Shown here: positions 43,001-56,114 of the stretch, piece after piece
How positions within the stretch are numbered: position 1 is the first letter of the stretch
Layout: every line of letters starts with the position of its first letter
DNA from: Seriola aureovittata
Lineage: Eukaryota > Chordata > Actinopteri > Carangiformes > Carangidae
DNA: 64,000 nt
NCBI RefSeq assembly: GCF_021018895.1
Contig: NC_079373.1
Span: 23,759,376-23,823,375, forward strand
Direction: 5' to 3'
Translations under genes and position numbers: made by a program
Notes under the pieces: generated by a model
What the model saw: the letters and a program-made list of their open reading frames with translations, nothing else
What the model was told of the DNA's origin: nothing
The model's database searches: none

Positions 43001-43920
43001 TGTAGGCAAGCCATAAAAAGTAAAGTAAATATCTATTAAATAAAGTACTTTTATGCGTAGTTCGTGAAAAGCATTTATATTTGAATGCCAGTCTAAATAG
43101 CAAATATAAATGTAATCTGTTAGCTCTCTGCTAAAGCCGTCTGGCACACAGGAAGTGACACATTTAACATGTCTAGCAGTTTCAGCCGAAAAGGAGAATA
43201 AGTCGTTACTTGGCGTGAGCAGTGATATCCACCGAGACTGAACAGATTTAGAAAACAGCGCCACCCACAGAAACCAAAGCTTCCTTACCAGAACGTCCCA
43301 GGAGAGACGTCACACTGCTGTGATGGACGAGCGTGGACTAGTTGGCAGCAAAGATGGAGGCGGATTAGAAACTGAGAGACATTTGCAGATAAGTGCATAA
43401 ACTTTCTTTATGTGTGCAAAAAAAAAAAACCTCCTCATTTATCACATTTAAGAATTTTTTTCTTTTTTGTTTGTGGTCCCTGTTTGACCTGAGACTGCTG
43501 TGTAGTCAACAGCAGGGTCTCTCTCAGATTTGGCTCCTTCTCCTCCTTCTCCTCTCTGCTTCTCCCTCCTCTTCCTCATCCTCTTCCTCCTCCTCCTCCT
43601 CCTCCTTCCCCCCGTGTTGCTGAAGGGAGATAGAGAAAGAGAGAGAGAGAGATGGGGAGGAACAGAGATCAGAGAGATGGGGAAATAGCAGGAATCCACG
43701 TGCCGATGCCCAGGCCCCCTGGGGGCCCCCGACCGGGGAGCAGCAGCCGCAGCTCTAATAATAGACTAGCTGGAGTTGTGCCTGCCTGTTTAACTCACTG
43801 ACTAACTCGCTGCACTCTGGCGTCACACACACTTAATACATATACATCAGCTGTGTCCTCGCCGTGATCGCTGCTCCCATACATCCTCAGTCACTGTCGG
43901 TGCATCGGCTAATGTGTTAA
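40081..43920. other. Downstream of the last visible poc1b exon, no gene recognised
   Basis: It may be poc1b intron. It contains a G-rich (TG/G) tract at about 40764-40799, a G run near 41518-41528, poly-A at 42615-42634 and a (TCC)n tract near 43580-43606. No reading frame resembles a known protein. Confidence 0.5.
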
Positions 43921-43925
43921 AATGG

Positions 43926-43926
<1 letters not shown>

Positions 43927-43963
<37 letters not shown>

Positions 43964-44017
43964 CACTCATTCATGCACATCCTTCCCCTCTCAGTGCCTC
44001 CTGTAGCTTGTTGTAGC

Positions 44018-44061
<44 letters not shown>
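43927..44061. repeat. (CA)n and (TG)n microsatellites in opposite orientation
   Basis: A CA run at 43927-43968 and a TG run at 44021-44061 are complementary and 52 bases apart, so they could pair as a hairpin in RNA. Confidence 0.9.
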
Positions 44062-44064
<3 letters not shown>

Positions 44065-47000
44065 GTTTTTAGTGTGTGAGTGCAGCTGAGTAAAGCTGGA
44101 GTTACGTCTCTGCAGACCTATGCGGAGAAGGGTGTTATGGGTAACGCACCAGCAAGTTGTGCAAGCCCTATGTGCTCAAGCTAGGTGATTGGTTGATCCA
44201 ACTTCCTTCTGGCGGCCGAGGTTTATCGTACAAGTCTGTTGTGTGTGTACATGAGTCACCAGGTAGTGGAGTGTGAATGTGCGTGTGAGAGTGTGTGAGG
44301 GTCATTCCTGTTTAGATCGGTTCGAAGCAGGGAGCCCCTCAGTGCTACTCCTCCTGTCAGCTCTTATCACCTGATTCCCATCACAGGGAAACTCTCCTCG
44401 TCCTCGTCCTCTCCCTGTCCTCTTTTCCTCCTTTTCCTCCCTCCTGGTCATTTCCTCCTCCTTCCAGTTGTTGATGTCCTCAGAGTGCTTTCCCTTCCGC
44501 CCTGCGAATGTGTTTCCCCTCCATCGCCCTAATGGGCCCAAGCGTAGGTGGAAAACGAAGAGGGGGGTGGGGGTGGTGGTGAGAGAGCCAGACATACAAA
44601 TGGAGAGAGAGTAAGAAGGGACGGGAGATGCCTGAGGTGGGCATGTGGGTGGCTGGATAGGGAGGTTCCTGCACTCAGAGTTCCTGCTGACATCGGTGAC
44701 CTTTGTGTCCTTAATGTAGGGCCATTTCCTTTTTCATTTCTAATTCAAGTGAACGGGAAAGCGGTCTCAGACATTTTGATCCCACTGTACATTATTTTGC
44801 GTTCACTTTTTTCTTTTCGACTTCAGTGACACCAAACTTAAACGTCTGCGCTCGGAAGAGTGGAGGCTGGTGCTAAGAGAAGGTCTCTGAAAGAAATCAG
44901 CTAAATAACAGTATCAATAATGATCAAACAAACAACCGAACACATATTTGAATCATGTGCACACCTGGGGCAAGAAAGCACTCAAACACTGCACTCAAGG
45001 CCAGTAGCACGTTATGATGTTATTTCACTGCCAAAGTCTGTAGCCTCATAAAAGTGCAGTTATAACAGTACAATTCTGCATGACTTCATCCTCTGTTCAG
45101 GAAGTGTGTACGGACAGAGAGGGGTGATGTCAGAGATGACATGATGGCACTGATGTCACATCAGCTGCGGCTTTGTCCCCTTCCTCCCTCTCTGTCTTTC
45201 TTTCTGCATTTGTCATTAAGCTCTGCGGAGTGCTAGCGGCACTAGCAGGGCTCAGTGCTTTCTGAATGAAGCGTTATCATCAAACACTACGTCATTCCAG
45301 AGCAGAGAGAGAGAGAGAGAGAGACAGAGGCCCACAGAGGCGCCCTCACTCTCCATTGACATTACAGCACTTTGACAGACACTCCAGTATCTATAAAGTG
45401 ACGTATCGCAATCCACGCCAACAGCCACAGTGTCCCATCAACAGCTGCTAGCGTGTCCTCCAGCATTGAAGCCTCGCCATGCTCTGTCCTTGGAATCCGC
45501 TCTGGATTACAGAAGAGTCTTAAAGCGTAAATGTGACTTTTATTTTAATTTTTAATGCATTGGAGCAAAATGAGGTTTGTTTTAGTCAAAGAGCTCCCTA
45601 GTCACCAGCTGCCAGCGAAATAGTTTCCTACTCGCTGGTTATTTTTTCATCTAAATGTCACTAAATTCACGAGGGTTCAGAAAGTCGAGCGAGAGTTACA
45701 TAAAATGTCATAAAATTGATGTTAATTTTTTTGTCATTTATTTATTTTAAATTTAACTGAAAAACTTTTAAATTGTCCTTTTCAAACATGCAGAATCTAC
45801 ATGTTGTGTAGTAGTACTACTCTTCTGTTTATGCGTGAATTCAGGTTACGTCCTTCATAAACACACATTTCTCTCCCTTAACAGTTTGTCATGCGCTTCC
45901 TTTTACAACTAAAAGATAAAGACGGTGACATTTATCTGAGTGTGAATTGCGTGACTTGGTCGTCTCTTGAAAACGCAGTACAGTCTGTCTTCTGCTCGAG
46001 TCTCTCCTCTGGCTGAGTGGCAGCAGATACTATAGGCAACAGACACAGACAATGTCAAACCCATTGCGCTGAACGCATATCGAGTCAGCTGTGAGACACA
46101 TGAAGAATGGCAAGCGTGAAATGAGGCCAAGGGAGACAGCGGAGGGTTATAATGTGTTTGTACGGTGAACAGGAGATGAGGTTGCAGGTTGTAACTTCTA
46201 CAAAGGGCAAGTTTGAAGTGAAGTTTGCAGAGCAACAGTTTCAGTTGGTTTAGTTTTAAACGCAGCCATAGTTAGGCTCAGGTTGAGGTTAAGCATGTGG
46301 TTAGTTAACATTAGCTATAAAGTGTGAAGTCTAAAGGTTAAAGCAACGTTTTTAATAAACTTGCCAATTAAATGGTCTTCAAAGCTTTTAGCAGTGAAAA
46401 TGTGTGTGTGTATTCGTGTGTGTTTAAGAGGTGATTAGATAGCAGAAGGTTAGATTTGGTTACTTGCGCCATCTCCCGTGTCCTTGCAGACGTTAGCTGT
46501 GACGCCAGTTTGACCAGACAAAGTGTCCTCTACTGACAAGCCTCCTGTCACAGGCTTCTGCGTGTGTGTGTGTGTGTGTGTGTTTCTTTTGTAGGTGTGT
46601 GTCTTTCCATCCTGTGTGAATTAGTGTATAATCCTGCTCATCTTAGAGTTTGCGCAGTATTTATTCTGCCATCATTTTTAATGTCTCTATTCAGGGTCCT
46701 CCATCAACTGTAAATATGTAAGGCCATGCGTGTTTGTGTGTTTGCACACAGTGTGTACGTGTCTACATTTACACTGATGGCCCCGCCGCCAACCCCTCTC
46801 TAGCTTCCTGTGCAGGGGAAGTACAGGATATTGGATGGCCTGGAGGTTTTGATACCAGATTTAAGTGCTGTAGAGGAGAACATGAGTGACAAGACACGAC
46901 GGAAACGAGCTAAACATAGTAACAGCTCCGGGAGGGGGGAGGGGGGTTCACTTTCCATCAGGACACGGGCTCCCAGAGGCTGCATAACACCCTCACACTC

Positions 47001-50000
47001 ACACACACATGCCCACACACAAACACACTCTGGTACAGTCAGGCGAACGCACTCGTGCACACGCACATCTGAAGCACAATCAGGCACATTCATTCATACT
47101 ATATTCTCTCATGCAGCGTTAAGAGTCACACTTAGTCTTACTCAGAAATACTCTCCTGCAGACCGAATCTGTAATAATGTGCTTAAACTTGCTGTAAGTG
47201 ATTAATCGGTGTGGGCTTGTTGCTACAGGTATTGGTAAGCAGATGGAAAGCAGCCCAACAAGTCAAGATTTTACATCTCTGGAAAGTTCTCACACGGCAA
47301 TCTTTTCATGTCTTGACAGATACAAGATTCCTTTATTGTCTTCGAGTAAAATGAAATTAAGTAGCAATGGAGACGACAACAAACAGCAATAAAAAATTTA
47401 AAAGAGTTCAAGCTGAAGCAATTTAAAAGGGCAAAATATGTAAATAAAAATATATACATGTGCTGTAACCAATGGAAGAATAGGAACTAAGAACAATACG
47501 ATGTGGTAAAAAAAAAAAAAAAGGGGGGTAAGTGATAGAATATTCTACCAAAATAATCTACCGGCAATGTGCACTTGCAAGTATTTGATTGCCCAGCGCA
47601 GTATGTTGCCAGATGATATTGCATTGCGCTGTGTCGAAAGTTGAGCCATCAGTAAAAGTTGTGACAAATCTTATTACCAGATGACCCAACATTTCTCATT
47701 GGAACAGATGGTTGGACATAAGATAGGTCAAGTGTTCATCACCTGCCCAGTGGCTGGTGTAAAAGGTTGAGTGTTTAACTAGACAGATATATGTTTCTCA
47801 GGAGTGGTGGAGGCCAAACCAGAGCTAAAAGTGCATTTTGGTCACAACTCCATTTGGTATGTTCATGTTTCCCTGTGACTGCTGGAGGTGTAAATAGTCG
47901 GTTGTTTCCTAACTGTTAGGAAATAACGACAGCATGAAGTGAGTCCGGCTCGCCAGTTCCTCCTTCTAATAGGCAGAAAGCTTAGTATTATAGGTCTTTG
48001 ATAGGTCCTTGTGTAACTGGAATATTACGATCCGATGGCCCCAGTGACAGTCAAAGCGTAAACCCGTTTGCAGACACCACACATGTCCTGTAACGCCGTG
48101 TTTTGCTGCGAGACTCCCTGCGGCGACTCCGGTCTGCTTGGCGCTGACATGCAAGTGTCCAAAAACTTGATCTTCCTCATCAAAAATACAAGAGGAGGGC
48201 AAGCCTTATCACTAATTCAGCAGGATTCTCTCTTCGGATTCCCACTCGTCTCCCCCTCTCACCCTCATCCTGTCTCTCTCCTTTCTCCCCTCTTGTAACG
48301 CTTGTCTCTTCATCTCAACCTTACGCAACGCTCACTTATAGGAAGCAGGTGGTTACTTGAGGGTCACGCGCTCGCCTTTTGTGCTTCTCTGCTCATCAGG
48401 AGAATAATTTTTTCTCTTGTTGGATTGTTTTGTCTGTTTTGCAGGTTAAATATGCAGCAAAAAAAACCACTGTGGACAATATTTATATTACTACTAACCA
48501 CAAATAAACCACAACAATTCTGAAATGTATAAAATAGTGCTGAAATGAATGGTTGATTAGTCAACTGGCTAATTTATTATCAATCTATTAAGCAGGTAAG
48601 TCATTTGATAAACAGAAATAGCTCAGACGTTTGTTGGTTCCGACCTCTCAAGCCCTCGCAGCCTTACTCAAACACACAAACTTAAAGATACACATTACTG
48701 TGTTTTACATTATTCAAGGACGCCAGAGTCCCTGATGTCTTTGCACTCTACTTTGTTCTGCATAAATATGTAGAACCAAGGTCAGACACTTGACTGTTGT
48801 GCTGTTTTTTTTTTTTTTTTTGGCTGGATCACCAGCCTAACAAATGCGAATGTCTGTGACAGACTGACTGAGTGATGAAGTTACACAACTGGTAGTTTTC
48901 AACTACGTTCTCAATCTCGCACATTGACCTTACGTTATCCAGGTCAAGCTTTTGAAAATGAATTAAAGAACAAATTTAGGTCAGTGACTTCTAATGTCAG
49001 TAAATCTCAGGTGTAGTGATTTTCGGTGTTAAATTCATGTGATGCCCACCGTCACATAATTTCGTCTTTACTTCAGTCTTTCTCTTTCCAACGCATCATG
49101 TTGTCATGTTTACTTCCATTGCTGCCACTCTTAAGGGCTTCCCTTAGGAAGGCCATCCTTCCACATCTGACCTACCCTCAGCTCTCTGAATGTGCTGTCT
49201 CAAGGGTACAGCTTGCATCCTCAGGGGCTTCTACTGGGAACGTGCTGACATTCGGTCCATGCGGGACGCTAAAAATAGCAAAGCAGGTCTATTACAGGTA
49301 CCAGGGACACCTGAAAGGCAAATGTGTCGTGTTTTCTTCCCTGCATGCCGTTATCCCTGCCTGGAGAAATGGCAGGGTGGGGGCGGGGGGGTCTGGGGTG
49401 AGGGATGAAAATAGAACTTGGATGAGATAAAGAAGAGCAGACACGAGATTCGATTATGTTGTCATCATCTCACCTGCAAGAAGAAGAGGGAGAGATGAAG
49501 ACAACTACAAAAATAAAAATTTGCAGTGAATCTGTGTTCTCCTCATGCGAGGATTCAGTCTTCTCTACTCGTCGCTCGTGAGCCCAAGTGAAGGTTGTCT
49601 AAGCTGAAAATTCAAAATAGAAAACATCTTGCTTCATGTTCTGGGATTTGTGTCTTTGCCATCAGGAAACCCCAGCAGCAAAATCCAAGTTGCCATTTAT
49701 GGCTGTTTTCCACTGTATTTGTTTGTTTAAGAATATGTTTAAGATTTCCAGTGGGTGCTGTATTTAGTAATGATGTTTATTTGGATAGTTATACTAAGAC
49801 TAATAAACATTTATTGATCGTCTTCAACTGCAAATGTAGTTGATATTGTTTTTTTCTTAAGGTGGACTGGCATATTAATCATTGTATTCACTGTGTTTTA
49901 AGTTTGTCTTGCGGTGGTGGACGACTGCAGTGAAACCAATGTATGGGAGCTACTAGTGTGCATGTGCGTGGAAATAACAGGCCACCTTAATATCTGGCAG

Positions 50001-50735
50001 TGTTGCTCGCTGATGCTATTTTCTTCCTGAGTGGAGGCAGAGAGGATGTGGCCCGATGAACCGCGTAGGAAGATCAGACGCCTCATGGCTCTGCTGCCGG
50101 CCGGCTTATTTCTGCACAGCTCATCTGGGTTTGCAGAAAAACAAATTATTGATTTTTTTTTTTTTTTTCTGAACATTTTTTTTTATATGTTTTCTTTTTT
50201 TCCCTACCAATGAGAGACATCTACCTGCAGACCTTGAGTGACTGGAGCGAAGGTTAGCTAAGACAGGACTACACTTTCAGTGGACTTTGAGCACATATAG
50301 GAATGGATTTTTTAATGCCATTTTTAGTTGGGTGGTGGGTTGAGCAAAGTCATTTGCTATAGGGAGCAGCACTGACTCATTTTTCTCTTGATCTGTGTTC
50401 TAGTCTGTTGGTGGAACATTTTTTCTATACTGCAAAGGCTAGTTATACTAAACCACCAAATCCATATTCTGTGCTCAAAACCCACGAGCTGCTCGAGCAT
50501 TTAAAAGTATCTGAACATCTGTCTTCTTTGCACAGTCTGCATGTGTGAATCCTCACACTTGTGTCTGCACACCAGTACATTTATCTGTGAAGGGAGGATT
50601 ACTCGGGGAGAGCAAGGAAAACAAATCCATTTTCCTGTACGTTGAGAAAGCCACAGGGTCACGGTTTCTTTCCGGAGAAGCAGCTGTAACCCAACACTGC
50701 CTCAGTCCCAGGTTATAGCTCACCTCCCCTCACCG
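44062..50735. other. Non-coding stretch, nothing firmly identified
   Basis: It holds short GA/CT-rich and TG tracts (for example 45303-45325 and 46563-46582). Splice-like open segments at 44827-44890 and 46817-46930 match no family and were not called. Confidence 0.45.

Positions 50736-50768
<33 letters not shown>
50736..50768. repeat. Homopolymer of about 33 C
   Basis: An unusually long cytosine run. It has i-motif/G-quadruplex potential, and its exact length is prone to sequencing error. Confidence 0.9.
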
Positions 50769-50769
<1 letters not shown>

Positions 50770-53700
50770 CCTGTTAAGCTCATAGTCCACCTGTTAGGAA
50801 GTCATTCATCTCTCTGTTCCCCTGGAGAGGGATAACTGGATCCCCCACCTCTGACCACAGCCTCACTGATGGATGGCTTTAATGGGCTTTTTTTATTTGA
50901 TGTATCCACTCTCTTCCTCTTTCGTTTCCAAATCTAATCTGCCCTCTTTATATCTCTTTACTCTATCTGGCAGTTTCTCTTTTGTGTTTATCTTCCATGT
51001 CCATTTCACATATTCAGCATTTTAGTGGGACGTGGTTCTGTTTCAGCAGTTAATGGGATTCAGACCCGTCGTCTCCATACATATGTTTAAATTTTTCCGA
51101 CTGCTGTCTAATCACACGAGTGGTGTGTTTTAGTGGGATGATTTGATTTTAAGGCATAGACTGCAGATGCACAGGAAAACCTCCAGAGCTCCAAACTTAT
51201 TTCCCAAAGGTCTTCCAGAATCTGGGATTTCACTACAGCATGTGGTGAAAAGTGAAACAATATCCGCACTCTGGAGTACAGCTCCCAATATTTAGTTGAT
51301 TACAACAAACACAACCTTTCAACCCGACAGGGTCTTCATCAGGCATCATACAGCATCCCATATTATAAAGTACAAACATACTAAATCCTTATTCATTAAG
51401 GTCCTTTTTCTATTAACCTGCTTAATGCACAATTTGAAATTGCAAACTTAAAGACGAGCAATGGGAATTCCAATTTTGTTGTCACAAAAAAATGTAAACA
51501 CTCACATGAGGTTGTCTTTCAGACTATTGGACAAAGCTATATTTGGAAAAATTGAAATGGTAACACTTTTTTTTTTTTGCATTCAAGTCGCGGCACCTGC
51601 TGTATCAATCCACAGGGAGCTAGGTCCGTCATACACTCTAATCACCAGCTACCCATTTAAATCAGTTTGACCTTCTAAACCTTTTGCAGCACGTAGGTCA
51701 GCTTATGTATCATTTCCTTTTTGAAATTCTTGAGGATTAATATACAATAGTCAGGGTGCACACAGTTTATGATTGTTTGGCTCTTTGTTTCCGGATTCTG
51801 GTGATACCCTTTTGATCTTTTGAGAAGGTTTTGTCTTAATCAGCTGTAGACAGCCAAGAAACGCAGTTTTTACGCCAAAACGTGTTGTTACGGTCTCCAT
51901 AACAAACGATTCTCATATTGTTAGATCCAGGGCACTAAAGTGTTTTGTTGAATTATTATTTAGTTTTTTGTTTGATTGTTTGTCAAGGTTCAGATTTAAA
52001 GTTCTTGGTTAAAAGACGCTTAAGAGTTTTGTGGTGGCCGTGAGCCCGGTATGTGTGGGAAAATGGGAAAGGTTAGGTCACTAGCAAAGTCTGAGAGGTG
52101 GGGGGATCAATGCTGGCCTAGAGCTTGCATTGTCTCACAACGAGACAATTAGTAATTAGCAGTGGGGTTATTCTGAATGGCAAATGAGTTTCCCACAGGT
52201 GCTTTGCAGTCCTTTTGGTATTAGCTTAAGTGCTAAAGCTGATTAGCAGGCATTTGTGTGGCAATGCAGCTCAATCCAATCTCTCTTATGGGCACCCGCC
52301 CATTTTGGCAGTTTCTTGTGAGAGCCACGGCCTCTGAAATAGTAGGTTTAATATTTGTGTGAAGATGTCGCTGGATTTGTTGCATTTAGCGCCTGAGAGT
52401 TTCTTTACTGACAAGTGCATATTCAGAGCCACTGAGGTGTATTCAAGCGCTCTTTTTGTACATTTATGCGACACCTTTCATGTGGTTATTTACAGCAGAT
52501 GAACTTCCAAGTAGTGGATTTGCTGTGACACTTTGACTGAGAGCGTCTGCAGTCCATCCTCTCTGTCACCCTTTCCTTTTTTTTTCTCTCCGTCTGAGTT
52601 GTTTACTTGTCCAGTAATCTCCAGGTTGGCTTTCTCAGAGGTAAAAGGATATGAGTCATGCTTACGCTTGGATATGTGTCAAGATTATGTGGAAAGATTA
52701 ACCTCCTCCTGTCCTACATACATCTAAGACCTCCATATGTCAACACATTTCTTTCCTTGGTTACAAACCCTTGTTCGTAGCCTTTTAGCTTTAGCTTACA
52801 TAATCGAGGAGCAAATTCATTACAAGAGTGAAGGGAAACAAATATGAGCTTTAAAGATGCATCAAAAATGCTACAGGTTTTTTGCATCTTCTTTGTGGCA
52901 CATTACCTTAGTTTCCTCTCAGATATTTCTCAGTGCCCTGCCACCCTTGTTCTTGGCCACACACACACTTGTTTAAGTATTAACTCTGTGTCTAGCCGCA
53001 CAGCATTATATAACTGCCATTCAGAAGAACAGTGCAACTTGTGAATGGTCAGTGTTACAGTTGGCTGCTTGTTACAGCAGCGTGGCTTGACGGTTCCCAC
53101 ATGGACGTGATGTTGCTGGGAAAAAATGTCATACATTAATGAAAGTTGGCGGACATTGTAGATTGATTACACTTTTGTTTTTATCCCATGTGAGTGGTCT
53201 TTAATTCACCAGAAAACAGAAGGGCCTTCACTGTTAGGGTTAGCAAAAAACACATCCTCATTTTAATATTTTTGTCTGTGAAAATGAAATTCAAAAATTA
53301 CCGTGACCCAATATCTGTCAAACTTATCGCAATTTATTTTTTTTTTTAATTTGGGCCAATTCAGCAAAATCTTATCTCTGCATTTCCTGCGGTGTGGTAT
53401 AAACAAACTGCATTTTTGATCAGCATCAGCTAATGCTACTGTAGCATGTACAGCAGCGCACAAGCGCAAGAACACCTATCTTTCCAATTTGCGCAAGGCA
53501 AAATGGAGAATATTCATGTTAATGTACAAAACTACTGTTAAAGTAAAGGCAGTTTTCTGTTTTAAGCTTCTCCCCGTTATATAGAAATTCACTTTGCATT
53601 GAAGAATCTGTACCAGGACGACATAAAAAGCAGACCTGGTGAGGACTATCAGAGAAATCAGGTCATGAAAGAGGCCAGTATAATTGACTAAAGCTTACAT

Positions 53701-55697
53701 CTAGGATTACACAGTTATTTGCATCATCTGTGTAGCAATAATATAAAACTAAAGATTGAGGTTGGATAGGAATGCTGTTCAAAGTGCATCAATGGTGTCC
53801 TCAGATTCATTCCTTCAGTTTCACATCATTAACATTGAACTATGAATGAGCTGTGACAGAATGCCGATTATAAAAAGAGGCTGTATAGAAATAAACTGTG
53901 TAAAATCAAACAAAATCAGCATGAATGTCCTGACTCTGACCCACTATGTTTCTTTATGAGAATATGTCCACATGCCACCTTTGTGCCGCAAGTCCCCTTG
54001 TGACCAGCTATATTTGGACACTTAAGTGAGCGTAATGAAAGGAAGTCACCCATTTATTTCCCTCTCTACAGTTAGTTATTCTTAGAAAGCCCCTTTGCTC
54101 CTCTGATGAATCTGTTGGACCACATAAAAGGCACCGGTTTGAACTGACAACTACGGAGCTTGTCAAACAGGAGCTATCTTTGGAAAGGCTCATGTGAGGG
54201 CAATTGACAAGATGTCTGGTCAACAAGCGACACAGTGATGTCCTCGAATTTTGCATGGATCAATTGGATTAGGTGTCAGGAATCCAGTTACTTTAAATGG
54301 TCTTATTATATGTTCTTCTACCAAAATTACGACAGTGTGTTGACTAATTCAGCAGATCGTCTGTGAAGAGCAGCATCTGGTCCACATTTAGTTCCTATTC
54401 AGGCAAGAGTCAGGCAGATGGTGACAGTGGGATTTTGATTCAAGTTTTTACACTTCCTAAGCCGCCTAGTACAGTTGTGTTAAATTATTTGCATAAAAGG
54501 CGTCCATCTTTTGGGTAGTCGTTGCTGTCTTGAGGAGCATTGAGACTAAACAAAAATGCAGATTCTACAGATGGTGCAATTGCAACAGATGTGAGCTGGC
54601 TCTAGGCGGTGCAAATTGTGCCCATGCTATTTGAAAAATGTCAACTCTTCAAATGTTCAAAACACGTGTGCGAAGCTGCGTGACTCCGCATCGTGAAACA
54701 TGAACATGCCTCTCCTCCCTTCATCTTTCCTTCTTCTAAAATTCACTTTCCGTTCAGTCTAAATTCACATTTTGTGGGAACAAATGCTGGTTTGAGGTTG
54801 TACGTAAGGGAAGTGCGCTTGTATTCCACAAACTTTTCTTGAGCATTTGGATTGTAGGCGTTTATCCAAAATTTGCAGACCAGAATGAAATTAGCAGGTT
54901 GAGATTTCGATGATTTACTTTGATTACAGTATAGCTTCTCAAACAAGTAATCTGCCGCTCCTACAGTACATGCTGTATTCATTCTTTATTGTCTGTCTTC
55001 ATCTCCTCTTCACAACCTCTCTCCTCCACCCCCCCCCCCCCTCCGACCCCCCCCCCCCATGCTGTCTATGGTCTGAAGCAGTAGGACTTTGCTGCCTTGA
55101 TAATAAACCACATTTCTCATTTCATTGCTCCCGCCGCTCACTGTAGAGCACAATAGCCTTGTGAATGTGGAAGTGCCCAGGAGGAAACACTTGCGCTAGT
55201 CTGTTGACCCACCTGCTTCAGGACAGAGTGGGCTTGAAGGTTTGGTTTGTTTGACGTTAACCCCTGGCCCTTGTGGAGGTGGTACAATGAAAATGACAAG
55301 AAGGGCTCCACAGTCTGAAATGTTTTCCTTGTCTCTCAAATGTTTCCTCTGGGTGTCAGAAGTTTGCCCAGCAGGACCTCAACTACCTCTGCAGTCTTCT
55401 CCCTCCTCTGCAAAGTCCTCTTTAGAACTGAAGTATGCATTTCTCCCTCCTTTAAAATAACAAATGAAAACAATATATCATAGATTACTCTGTGCTTGCT
55501 TTTGTGTGAAATTGTTTTTTCAGCTTGTGTTCCGTTGCACATTCTCTTCTTCTGACTTCTCACTTTCTAAACTTTTCCAGGCTGACTTTTCTTGACCGTC
55601 TTGAGGGACTAGACGCAGAACCAGTACTGTATGTAGTTTAACATCCCCACACACTCTGATAGTTTGCATGCATTTGTGTGTGTTAACTGGATCACAT
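50769..55697. other. Gene-free stretch with unique-looking sequence
   Basis: No exons were recognised and transposon content is low. Segments at about 52130-52290 (two TAATTA/ATTAGC motifs) and 54470-54665 (contains ATTTGCATAA) have the mixed composition typical of conserved non-coding elements. C-rich runs occur at 55030-55059. Confidence 0.35.
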
Positions 55698-56114
55698 TAG
55701 GGCTGGGCAATTAACTGAAGAAGTATCTATATCTCTCTATATCTATAGTATATTAGAACCTCTCACCCACTTAATCTTGCTCATGACGGCTAATTTGGTC
55801 AATGCTTTCCCTAATTTGTGCGTTCATGAACTGTCCCCTTAAAAAACACACCTTGTATTCAGTCACGTCCAGTCCTGTCCAACTTACATTAGTTTGGGCA
55901 CATTTTGGTTTCAGTGAAGACGACACCGAGGTAGCACTACCAGTTTTTTTTGTTTTGATCACTTGGAACACAACCACATTGCTGAATATGAAGCGTGCAT
56001 GGCTCAGATAGAGAGAGGCCGATAGGCGCCAAAGGAATCGTTCGTTAATCGTAAATCGAGATAAAAGCTTGAAATAATCATGATATTGATTTGAAGTCAT
56101 GTCGCCCAGCCCTA
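55698..56114. mobile_element. Non-autonomous hAT-like element
   Basis: The element opens TAGGGCTGGGC (55698-55708) and closes with its exact inverse GCCCAGCCCTA (56104-56114), giving 417 bp. TAGGGCTGGGC-type ends are familiar from vertebrate hAT elements. The flanking octamers GATCACAT and GGCCACAC agree at five of eight positions, compatible with a decayed target duplication. No transposase is present. Confidence 0.7.

Noticed and set aside
44827..44890. Exon-like segment after CGACTTCAG
   Set aside because: About 20 open codons with no donor in phase and no similarity to the missing POC1B C-terminus.
46810..47205. 131-codon open frame after an acceptor-like CTTCCTGTGCAG
   Set aside because: The second half is translated CA-rich repeat, and the first 40 codons match no protein I know and have no compatible neighbour exon.
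51241..51345. Sequence with 'cgacagggtcttcatcagg' resembling transposon-derived motifs
   Set aside because: No inverted ends or duplication could be defined, so no element was called.
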